This document shows, one piece after another, positions 1 to 5,371 of a stretch of DNA of 5,422 nt. Both the position numbers and the translations under genes were made by a program. The DNA lies in NCBI GenBank assembly GCA_964485695.1, contig CAZAKZ010000257.1, positions 1-5,422 on the forward strand, in the 5' to 3' direction. The first letter of the stretch is position 1. Every line of letters starts with the position of its first letter. The stretch comes from CAZAKZ01 sp964485695 (GTDB taxonomy: Bacteria > Planctomycetota > JAFGQW01). The notes under the pieces were generated by a model. That model did not search any database, was not told where the DNA came from, and saw only the letters and a program-made list of their open reading frames with translations.

Positions 1-8
1 AAAGCATA

Positions 9-839
9 TCACATCACGACTACTATGTCCCGATAATTATGTGAGGCTGTATAGACGCTTCCCTGCGAGTTCTTCAGGTCGGCGAGGAGGTAGAGCCCCG
101 ACACCGGGTCGTACTCCACGTCGGCCGCCCAGACGAACGGCGCCCCGCTCTTCAAGGTGCTGAGCGGGGGGGTGCCGCCGAGGACCAGGCGGTAGACGAC
201 GGATCGATTCCAGAATCCGATCATCGTGTTCGTTGCGGTGAAAAGCGGGTGGATGCCGGCGTTGCCGCCGGTGGTGAGCGAGGTCACGATGGTCGTCACC
301 ACAGGAGTGGCATCGCGGGTGATGCGGAGGATGTAGCCCGCGCCGTCGAACACCACCACGTCTCCGCTGAAGGTGTCCAGGGCCGCGGCGTAGATCTTGC
401 CGAACGGAGAGCCGCCCTGGATCAGGGTGGTGATCTTCCCCGTCGGTGAAATGGTGAACACGGCGTTCTGCTGCTTCCCCCCGCTGCCAAAACCGACGCC
501 CAGGTAGTTGCCCTCGCCGTCCACGTCGAGGTCCACCACGAGCGGCCCGCCTTGCACCAGGGTGGTGGCGGTGCCGTTCATGGACACGTGGACCAGGTCG
601 CCCGGCAGGCCCCCGCTCGACACCAGGACACCGTCGTTGAACAGGCCCTCGGTCATGGCCTGGGCGCGAAATCCGATGGAGGCGAAGGTGGAGACCTTGC
701 CCTGGCGGTCCACCTTGAGCAGGGAGGTCTGGCTGTTGGGGGTGACGATGATGTCATCCGGGTTGGCCTGTCCGGTCAGGACACAGGCCAGGCCGAGCAC
801 GGCGGCCGTCATGAAACAGCATGGGCGTCCGGTTTTCAT
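9..839 (-). CDS. Secreted beta-propeller protein without C-terminal domain (hypothetical)
   Basis: The product is 276 residues. Residues 1-25 look like a signal peptide: basic MKTGR, a hydrophobic stretch (AAVLGLACVL), then a G-Q-A cleavage site before NPDD. The rest reads as a six-bladed propeller of the NHL/SMP-30-like kind. A strand-turn-strand motif (hydrophobic strand, polar turn with G, then TTL or STF) recurs at about residues 40, 82, 127, 170, 214 and 261, a period of 42-47. The start at 839 is chosen because AAGGA lies 7 nt upstream; a longer reading from 938 has no such site. The protein stops right after the last blade at RDIVVVM, which resembles the first strand DDIIVT. The similar propeller at 1177-2469 continues into a further domain that is missing here, so this gene may be naturally short or cut by a stop mutation. 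No catalytic or ligand-binding residues can be named. Fold confident, function unknown. Confidence 0.85.
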   Translation of the reverse strand: MKTGRPCCFMTAAVLGLACVLTGQANPDDIIVTPNSQTSLLKVDRQGKVSTFASIGFRAQAMTEGLFNDGVLVSSGGLPGDLVHVSMNGTATTLVQGGPLVVDLDVDGEGNYLGVGFGSGGKQQNAVFTISPTGKITTLIQGGSPFGKIYAAALDTFSGDVVVFDGAGYILRITRDATPVVTTIVTSLTTGGNAGIHPLFTATNTMIGFWNRSVVYRLVLGGTPPLSTLKSGAPFVWAADVEYDPVSGLYLLADLKNSQGSVYTASHNYRDIVVVM

Positions 840-846
840 GGTAGTT

Positions 847-852
847 TCCTTT
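847..852 (-). promoter_or_regulatory. Ribosome-binding site for the 9-839 gene
   Basis: On the minus strand this reads AAAGGA and ends 7 nt before the ATG at 839. It supports that start over the upstream in-frame ATG at 938. Confidence 0.75.
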
Positions 853-1005
853 CTATCTGGTTTGAGGGACCACCACCTGCGCTCTTCCGACCAGGATTTC
901 GAGCTGGGGGGTTCTACAATAAAATATGGTGCAACCATGATACACCAGGGGAACCATGGCGGCCCACCATGATCGTGCGAACCATCCGGATTTCTACAAA
1001 TACGG

Positions 1006-1017
1006 ATTCTGCAGAAT
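1006..1017. repeat. 12-bp perfect palindrome ATTCTGCAGAAT
   Basis: A perfect dyad in the divergent intergenic region, 28 bp upstream of the candidate -10 hexamer at 1045. It could be an operator half-site pair, but a single 12-bp palindrome in a 5.4-kb window could arise by chance. Confidence 0.3.
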
Positions 1018-1027
1018 AATCCCTTTC

Positions 1028-1050
1028 TACCTGGTAGGAACAGGTATAGT
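1028..1050 (+). promoter_or_regulatory. Candidate promoter -10 overlapped by an inverted repeat
   Basis: TATAGT at 1045-1050 is a 5-of-6 match to the sigma-70 -10 consensus. No good -35 hexamer is found 16-18 nt upstream. The inverted repeat TACCTG (1028-1033) and CAGGTA (1041-1046), separated by 7 nt, overlaps the start of this hexamer, which is the geometry of a repressor or activator site. Transcription from here would give a leader of about 120 nt before the ATG at 1177. Confidence 0.3.
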
Positions 1051-1164
1051 AGATAGTTCAGTAGTAGAGGGACCTATCAGGGTCCGGGATGGAGAGTCCC
1101 CTTTCAGACATGTATGTATGCCGGAAATCCCGGCAATATATCCTCATATCCTCAACCAATTTTT

Positions 1165-1169
1165 GGAGG
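1165..1169 (+). promoter_or_regulatory. Ribosome-binding site for the 1177-2469 gene
   Basis: GGAGG, 7 nt before the ATG at 1177. It decides the start: the upstream in-frame ATG at 1114 lacks such a site and would put a non-hydrophobic leader in front of the signal peptide. Confidence 0.85.
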
Positions 1170-1176
1170 TATCAGT

Positions 1177-2469
1177 ATGAGAATCGGTATTATTGCTTGT
1201 GTAGGCCTCTTGTGCCTGTCTCTCGTTCCCCTCGGGGCGCAGCCCCACAGCGACGGCTACTTCGTCGTGGGAACTTCGGGCAACGCCCACTACGTCGCCC
1301 CGAACGGGGCGGTGACCTCGCTCAAGTTCGGCACGTCCAGTCTCTACGCCTGCCTCATGCACGCGGACAACGAGACCGCCCTCGTCTACGACTACACCAA
1401 GAACAGCATCCTGAAGGTCGATCCCAAGACCCTGGCCATCATCGGCACCTTCTACACGTCGACGCTGCTGACTGCATACTCCAACGTGTACGATATGTGC
1501 TTCGACCAGAACGGCGACCTCTTCTTCGGCAGCTCGAACTCCACGGGCATCGGCCGCGGCGTCTTCAAGGTCGACCAGTCGAGCATGGTGACTCCGGTCA
1601 CGACTTCCACGTCGTCCACCATGCCGTTCTACTATCCCGAGAACCTGGAGATCGACATCGATTCAGGCGAACTCCTCGTCGCCGACGACAGGAGCGGAGA
1701 TCACCTGTGCATCCTCCAGCGGGACGGCAGCTCCTTTACCACGGTGGCCTCGGGCTGGAATTTCCGGTACGGCACCCACAAGGACATGAACACCGGTGTC
1801 ATCTACTCCGGAACGTGCTGCAACAGCTCGACTCCGAACCGGACCCTCTACTACCTGAAGCCCGGCACCACCACGCCCGGTCCCTGGCTCGCCAGCGCCA
1901 CCTTCCCCGGCGGGTACGACCCGATGATCGACCGGGCCAGCATGGCCAATCCCCGCATCGTGTGCCCGGCCTGGAACTCCTCGGGAGCCGGGGGTGTGTG
2001 GCATGTGGACATCAACACCAAGGCCATCAGCCAGATGACCACGATCGCTTACAACACCTACGATCTCGCCTTCGTCTACGGCCGGAACCTGCAGACCGTG
2101 AAGACCGGCAAGGGCACCTGGGACGTGCACATGGACGTTCCCAGCGAGGCGGGCAAGGCCTACATGATGGCGCTCAGCGCCAGCGGCACCCGGCCCGGCG
2201 TCGGATTGCCTGATGGCCGCCGGATACCGCTGGCCTTCGATACCCTCTCCTATGTGAGCATCACCACCGGTCTGGCGCCCTACTTCACGGGCAACATCGG
2301 AAAGCTCGATGCCAACGGCGAGGCCAAGGTCAAGATCGACGTGAGCACGCTGCCGCCTGCAGCCAACGGCGTCCCGGTCTGGATCGGCGCGATCGTGCTG
2401 GATTCCGCAGCTCCACTCGGGATTTCCGTCGTCGTTGATACCAAGGTCTTGAAGATCGAAGGCCTTTGA
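1177..2469 (+). CDS. Secreted beta-propeller protein with C-terminal beta domain (hypothetical)
   Basis: The product is 430 residues. Residues 1-21 form a signal peptide (MRIG, hydrophobic core IIACVGLLCLSLVPL, cleavage after L-G-A). Residues ~25-303 look like a propeller of the NHL/SMP-30-like type, with repeated strand pairs such as YFVVGTSGNAHYVAPNGAV, SILKVDPKTLAIIGTF, VFKVDQSSMVTPV, ELLVADD and VWHVDINTKAISQM. Residues ~315-430 are a separate beta-rich domain with P-G-V-G-L-P-D-G-R near 340-348, LAFD at 352-355 and SI..G....F.G at 361-372. Its pattern fits a C-terminal module that I recall from many secreted planctomycete proteins, and it resembles the C-terminus of the 2784-3758 product. 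There is no visible lipobox, membrane anchor or LPXTG motif, so it is probably periplasmic or extracellular. It is followed 22 bp downstream by a strong terminator, so it is monocistronic. The molecular role is unknown; binding or scaffolding is more likely than catalysis, but this is inference. Confidence 0.92.
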   Translation: MRIGIIACVGLLCLSLVPLGAQPHSDGYFVVGTSGNAHYVAPNGAVTSLKFGTSSLYACLMHADNETALVYDYTKNSILKVDPKTLAIIGTFYTSTLLTAYSNVYDMCFDQNGDLFFGSSNSTGIGRGVFKVDQSSMVTPVTTSTSSTMPFYYPENLEIDIDSGELLVADDRSGDHLCILQRDGSSFTTVASGWNFRYGTHKDMNTGVIYSGTCCNSSTPNRTLYYLKPGTTTPGPWLASATFPGGYDPMIDRASMANPRIVCPAWNSSGAGGVWHVDINTKAISQMTTIAYNTYDLAFVYGRNLQTVKTGKGTWDVHMDVPSEAGKAYMMALSASGTRPGVGLPDGRRIPLAFDTLSYVSITTGLAPYFTGNIGKLDANGEAKVKIDVSTLPPAANGVPVWIGAIVLDSAAPLGISVVVDTKVLKIEGL

Positions 2470-2491
2470 TCCCGTCTCGTATCGATCATCT

Positions 2492-2525
2492 AAACCGGCC
2501 GGTCGAACGACCGGCCGGTTTTTTT
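2492..2525 (+). terminator. Strong intrinsic (Rho-independent) terminator
   Basis: Two perfectly complementary arms, 2492-2504 and 2509-2521, form a 13-bp GC-rich stem built on CCGGCCGG, closed by a GAAC tetraloop. The 3' side runs into seven consecutive T residues (2519-2525). It lies 22 bp past the stop codon of the 1177-2469 gene and isolates it from the next gene. Confidence 0.95.
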
Positions 2526-2626
2526 CTATTCATGCAATCCCCCTCCCCTGCACCTCGGGCACCGGTCCCCGGCGATCTTACAGGCAGACTCTACACAGGG
2601 GAAAGCGATACGTTTCTCCTGTCCTC

Positions 2627-2654
2627 TTGTAACCTGGCCACGATTCCATATAAT
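2627..2654 (+). promoter_or_regulatory. Sigma-70-type promoter for the 2784-3758 gene
   Basis: A TTGTAA -35 hexamer (2627-2632, 4 of 6 matches) is separated by 16 nt from a perfect TATAAT -10 (2649-2654). It is the best promoter match in the window and sits between a terminator and the next gene in the right orientation. Transcription would start near 2661, giving a leader of about 120 nt. Confidence 0.7.
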
Positions 2655-2770
2655 GGACCTTTCCTGCAAAACTCACCGAACTGCAGGACGAGATGAACAG
2701 GACGATCCACAACCCGTAGCCCATTTCCGGCGACCTTTATGTGCGCCACCATCCGTTTCGTATTCCTGAA

Positions 2771-2775
2771 AGGAG
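2771..2775 (+). promoter_or_regulatory. Ribosome-binding site for the 2784-3758 gene
   Basis: AGGAG within AAAGGAG, 8 nt before the ATG at 2784. It rules out the in-frame ATG at 2739, which has no such site and would bury the signal peptide. Confidence 0.85.
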
Positions 2776-2783
2776 ATCGGAGA

Positions 2784-3758
2784 ATGAAGAAGTGCCTGGT
2801 ATTACTTTCTCTTGTCGCCCTGTTTGCGGGGCCGGCCCTCGCCCAGGGCTATGCCTACATCCCGGACAATGTCCCGAGTTCGGGCGGCGGCAACAACTGG
2901 CCGCTCAATTTTTCTTCGACCACGGGGCGCTTCATCCAGCTTCTAAACGCCCAGTACCTGCCGACCGCGCCCGTCAAGATCGTTGACGTCGCCTTTTCGA
3001 GGTACAGCACCTCTTATCCGTCCTCGTTCAGCGCGAAGCAGTTCCAGATGCGGATGTCGCACACCACGATGACCGCCTTTGTCTCCACCTTCGCATCCAA
3101 TTTCGCGCCGTGCCCGACCAACCTGATCAACACGACTTCGGGATTCACGTACAGCCCACCGAACATCAACCAGTGGAGCGATTTCGGAACAACGTGCGAC
3201 TTCGGGTATGATGGAAAGAGACACATCTGCTTGGAGATCCGGTACCGCGGCCAAAACACGGCTCTTGGTTTTCCTTGCCGGTCAGCTACCATCCCGCGCG
3301 TCTGGGCGAACTCCACGACCGCCGACAACTACGTCGCCACCACCGGGGCCGCGCGCACCAATGGTGGCCTCAAGACGCGACTCACGTACGTCAAGGACAA
3401 CATCCTGCTGGCGCCGGATACCGCTTCCATCGGGACCTCGGCGGCCATTCAGGGCATTGGCCTGGCGCTCGGTGACTTCTATCAGATCGCCGCATCCCTG
3501 GGTCAGACTCCGCTTCCGCTCGGGAAGTGCCATATCTGCCTGGCCGTGGACAACGTCCTCATCGCGTCGATCAATATCGGCCCGCCGCTCTTCAACGGGT
3601 ATGCCGGAGTCGTCCCCGTGGGGGGTGGCGTGAACGCAAAATTCGCCGTGCCCAAAATACCTGCGCTGATCGGTCTCTGCGTCTATCACGCGGCTGTTAC
3701 CTATAGTAAATCCGGCGTGACCGGTTGCACCAACACCGCGGGAACTCAGCTCCAATAG
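2784..3758 (+). CDS. Secreted two-domain beta-sandwich protein (hypothetical)
   Basis: The product is 324 residues. Residues 1-20 are a classic signal peptide (MKK, LVLLSLVALFAG, then A-L-A before QGY). Residues ~22-203 form an N-terminal beta-rich domain containing RMSHTT (90-95), FDYDG-like FGYDG (140-144) and LEIRYRG (150-156), a pattern I recall from secreted planctomycete proteins. A linker at ~204-230 leads to a C-terminal domain (~232-324) with LAVD (253-256), SI..GPPLFNG (262-272) and VYHAAVTY (300-307), similar in spacing to the end of the 1177-2469 product. The mature part has eight cysteines (110, 138, 149, 165, 249, 252, 299, 315), an even number consistent with disulfides formed after export. 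No catalytic motif, anchor or sorting signal is visible. It has its own promoter and no close partner gene. Function unknown; a surface or extracellular structural or binding role is inferred. Confidence 0.92.
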   Translation: MKKCLVLLSLVALFAGPALAQGYAYIPDNVPSSGGGNNWPLNFSSTTGRFIQLLNAQYLPTAPVKIVDVAFSRYSTSYPSSFSAKQFQMRMSHTTMTAFVSTFASNFAPCPTNLINTTSGFTYSPPNINQWSDFGTTCDFGYDGKRHICLEIRYRGQNTALGFPCRSATIPRVWANSTTADNYVATTGAARTNGGLKTRLTYVKDNILLAPDTASIGTSAAIQGIGLALGDFYQIAASLGQTPLPLGKCHICLAVDNVLIASINIGPPLFNGYAGVVPVGGGVNAKFAVPKIPALIGLCVYHAAVTYSKSGVTGCTNTAGTQLQ

Positions 3759-3784
3759 CTGAAATCACTCCGACGAGATATCAA

Positions 3785-3832
3785 AGCGGCCGGCTCCCAC
3801 CGGGGGTGGGGGCGGCCGCTCGTTCATTTCTG
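3785..3832 (+). terminator. Possible weak terminator: GC-rich hairpin, T-poor tail
   Basis: AGCGGCCG (3785-3792) pairs with CGGCCGCT (3813-3820). Inside, CCCACC (3796-3801) pairs with GGTGGG (3805-3810) around a 3-nt loop. The hairpin starts 26 bp after the stop of the 2784-3758 gene, where a terminator is expected, but the following bases (CGTTCATTTCTGG) contain only scattered T residues. It may end transcription weakly or protect the message end. Confidence 0.45.
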
Positions 3833-3876
3833 GTAAAAAACGTGCAGAGAAGTAACCAATTTCCTGCCAACCACTT

Positions 3877-3964
3877 GAAGATTTGCGGCGCCGGGGATCT
3901 CACGCCCGTCAGGATCCGGCAAGGCACTCCTGTGCCGAAATGGTCCGGTTCTGTCCAAATCTTC
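3877..3964. other. Candidate structured element closed by 9-bp inverted repeat
   Basis: GAAGATTTG (3877-3885) and CAAATCTTC (3956-3964) are perfect reverse complements 70 nt apart. Between them, CCGG..ATC (3891-3899) can pair with GATCCGG (3913-3919), leaving a 2-nt bulge, and GGCAC (3923-3927) pairs with GTGCC (3932-3936) around a 4-nt loop. Together this folds as a branched structure in a gap with no coding sequence. It could be a small RNA, a leader element of the 4056 gene, or chance pairing in GC-rich DNA. Confidence 0.3.
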
Positions 3965-3984
3965 ATCTTCGCTTAAGGTTCGTC

Positions 3985-3993
3985 TGGTACACT
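3985..3993 (+). promoter_or_regulatory. Candidate extended -10 promoter for the 4056-5291 gene
   Basis: TGGTACACT contains a TGn extension followed by TACACT (4 of 6 to the -10 consensus). There is no good -35 hexamer, which extended -10 promoters can tolerate. The start would fall near 4000, giving a leader of about 55 nt. It is the best candidate in this gap but is weak. Confidence 0.3.
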
Positions 3994-4042
3994 CCCCTGC
4001 GTTGAATGATTCAGAGGGCCGGCTCCCGGTAGCCACTGGCGC

Positions 4043-4050
4043 AAGGAGGT
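4043..4050 (+). promoter_or_regulatory. Strong ribosome-binding site for the 4056-5291 gene
   Basis: AAGGAGGT is a full match to the anti-Shine-Dalgarno complement, 5 nt before the ATG at 4056. It selects that start over the in-frame ATG at 4002, which would add 18 polar residues before the signal peptide. Confidence 0.9.
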
Positions 4051-4055
4051 TTCCA

Positions 4056-5291
4056 ATGACGAGATTGTCGATCTGGGTGTTTGTCGTGGTGCTGAGCATT
4101 CCCGTGCTCACGATCTGTGCGGTCCCTGCATGGGCCCAGGAAGGGGAGAAGAAGGTCTCCATCGACCAGGTGCCTGAGAAGGTCAAGGCCGCAATTCTCA
4201 GGGCGGTCGGGGAGGGTAAGCTGGTGGACATCGGGGAGATCACCAAGGGAGGAAAGAAGTTCTACGAGATCGAGATGGTCGTGGACGGCAAGGAGTACGA
4301 CGTCCTGTTCTCTTCCAGCGGAAAGGTGCTGGAAAAGACTTTTGAAGGCTACAAGACCGAAAAGGGCAAGAGACCGGTCAAGAAGGTAAAAAAACCGGCG
4401 AAGGTACAGGACCAGCCGATGTCGGAGAAGAAGATCACCCTCGACAAGGTTCCTGGCAAGGTCAAGAAAGCCATCCTGAAGGCGGTCGGGAACGGCCGGC
4501 TGGTCGACATCGGGGTATTCACGGGAGGAGGAAAAAAACTCTACGAGATCGAGATGGTCGTGGATGGCAGGGAATTCGACGTCTTGTTTTCCTCGGACGG
4601 CAAGGTGGTGAGAAAGACCTTCGAGGGATTCAAGGCCAAGGGAAAAAAGTCGGCCGGCAAGAAGGCCGATCCGTTCCAGAATTCTTTTGACCTTGAAAGC
4701 CGCGAACTCGCCTCCAGGGGAAGTAACAGGTACTTCATCCTGGAGCCCGGGTATCAGCTCGTCCTCGAAGGGAAAGAGGGAGAGCGCACAGTCCAGCTCA
4801 AGGTCACCATCCTCAGCGAGACGAAGAAGATCGGGAACATCGTGACGCGGATCGTGGAAGAGAGAGAAAGCGTGGATGGAGCGCTTATCGAAATATCGAG
4901 GAACTTCTTAGCCATCTGCAAGCGAACGGGAAGCGTGTTCTATTTTGGCGAGGAAGTGGATATTTACATGAACGGCAAGGTCATCGGCCACGAAGGGGCC
5001 TGGATACACGGCAAGGACAAGGCCCGGGCCGGCATGATGATGCCGGGTGAACCTGTTCTCGGAGCGAGGTACTACCAGGAAGTGGCCCCCGGAGTGGCCA
5101 TGGACCGGGCCAGGATCGCCGATTTGAACACGACCCTCAAGACCCCGGCCGGGACCTTCAAGCGCTGCCTCCGGGTTCAGGAGGAAAATCCCCTGGACAA
5201 GGAAAAGGAGTTCAAGATCCACGCCCCTGGCATCGGGCTGGTCCAGGATGAAGACCTGCTCCTCGTGAGGTATGGATTTGTGAACATGTAG
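4056..5291 (+). CDS. Secreted protein with two PepSY-like repeats and a C-terminal domain (hypothetical)
   Basis: The product is 411 residues. Residues 1-27 are a signal peptide (MTR, hydrophobic core to residue 23, then A-W-A before QEG). Residues 32-98 and 125-191 are two copies of a 67-residue PepSY-like module (VP..VK.AIL.AVG.G.LVDIG, then YEIEMVVDG.E.DVLFSS.GKV), identical at 49 of 67 positions by my count; the pattern matches the putative beta-lactamase-inhibitor-like PepSY-like family. Lysine-rich linkers lie at 100-126 and 193-206. Residues ~207-411 are a different domain with YFILEPGYQLVLEG (226-239), VFYFGEEVDIYMNG (294-307), W316, G319, MMMPGEPV (327-334), YYQEVAPGVAMD (339-350) and KIHAPGIGLVQ (387-397). 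I recall this pattern from uncharacterised exported proteins. PepSY-type domains are often linked to inhibiting or binding partners outside the cytoplasm, but the partner is not visible. There is no anchor and no neighbouring protease or two-component genes. Function unknown. Confidence 0.92.
   Translation: MTRLSIWVFVVVLSIPVLTICAVPAWAQEGEKKVSIDQVPEKVKAAILRAVGEGKLVDIGEITKGGKKFYEIEMVVDGKEYDVLFSSSGKVLEKTFEGYKTEKGKRPVKKVKKPAKVQDQPMSEKKITLDKVPGKVKKAILKAVGNGRLVDIGVFTGGGKKLYEIEMVVDGREFDVLFSSDGKVVRKTFEGFKAKGKKSAGKKADPFQNSFDLESRELASRGSNRYFILEPGYQLVLEGKEGERTVQLKVTILSETKKIGNIVTRIVEERESVDGALIEISRNFLAICKRTGSVFYFGEEVDIYMNGKVIGHEGAWIHGKDKARAGMMMPGEPVLGARYYQEVAPGVAMDRARIADLNTTLKTPAGTFKRCLRVQEENPLDKEKEFKIHAPGIGLVQDEDLLLVRYGFVNM
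4149..4349 (+). repeat. Intragenic repeat copy 1 (PepSY-like module)
   Basis: This 201-bp unit encodes residues 32-98 of the 4056-5291 product. It matches copy 2 at an offset of exactly 279 bp with no gaps, and includes a 25-bp identical block at 4261-4285. Confidence 0.9.
4428..4628 (+). repeat. Intragenic repeat copy 2 (PepSY-like module)
   Basis: This 201-bp unit encodes residues 125-191 of the 4056-5291 product. The block identical to copy 1 is at 4540-4564. Substitutions against copy 1 are mostly conservative (I/L, K/R, Y/F, S/T), which suggests both copies remain folded and under selection. Confidence 0.9.
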
Positions 5292-5307
5292 TTTCTGCTG
5301 AGGATGG

Positions 5308-5337
5308 TAGACGAAACGAGGCGGCTGCCTGTATAGT
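5308..5337 (+). promoter_or_regulatory. Candidate promoter for a gene beyond the window
   Basis: TAGACG (5308-5313, 4 of 6 to the -35 consensus) lies 18 nt before TATAGT (5332-5337, 5 of 6 to the -10). It sits just after the stop of the 4056-5291 gene and no plus-strand gene starts before the window ends, so the target would lie downstream. Confidence 0.3.
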
Positions 5338-5346
5338 GCTCCAATT

Positions 5347-5371
5347 ACTACCTTCCCGAGTCATAGGTAGT
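5347..5371. repeat. 7-bp inverted repeat downstream of the last gene
   Basis: ACTACCT (5347-5353) and AGGTAGT (5365-5371) are perfect complements around an 11-nt loop. The 3' flank is TGTTGTTG rather than a T run, so this is a poor intrinsic terminator. It follows the candidate TATAGT by 9 bp and could equally be an operator or leader hairpin. Confidence 0.3.

Larger units (their letters stand above)
840..1176. other. Divergent intergenic region between two propeller genes
   Basis: This 337-bp gap separates two divergently transcribed genes, so it must carry the start signals of both unless other promoters lie outside. It is more AT-rich than the genes. I see no coding sequence in it: short readings across it have no ribosome-binding site and no protein-like composition. 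On the minus-strand side the only AT-rich patch is 915-930, and no good -35/-10 pair stands out there. On the plus side a TATAGT hexamer with an overlapping inverted repeat (1028-1050), a 12-bp palindrome (1006-1017) and two short hairpins (1070-1100) are visible. Confidence 0.7.

Noticed and set aside
906..960. AT-rich patch considered as the promoter of the minus-strand gene
   Set aside because: TATTTT and TATTGT hexamers can be read on the minus strand, but no -35-like hexamer sits 16-18 nt upstream of either, so I do not call a promoter.
508..1019. Long overlapping plus-strand reading frames opposite the 9-839 gene
   Set aside because: They mirror the minus-strand gene's codon structure, lack ribosome-binding sites and have no domain-like sequence; the minus-strand reading has a signal peptide and periodic propeller motifs.
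1089..2213. A 374-residue plus-strand reading frame overlapping the second gene
   Set aside because: Its product is extremely rich in R, P, H and G, typical of an out-of-frame reading of GC-rich DNA, and it starts without a ribosome-binding site.
2466..2696. A 76-residue reading frame spanning the terminator and promoter after the second gene
   Set aside because: It overlaps the stop codon region of the preceding gene, reads through the terminator hairpin, has no ribosome-binding site and ends within the next promoter's transcript.
4386..4541. Two A7 runs (4388-4394 and 4532-4538) in register for X-AAA-AAA slippage, the second right after an internal GGAGGAGG
   Set aside because: These fall in lysine codons of a lysine-rich protein. 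A -1 shift at the second run ends within about 50 codons, while the zero frame continues through a well-formed domain. The GGAGGAGG abuts the run rather than lying ~10 nt upstream as in known stimulated frameshifts.
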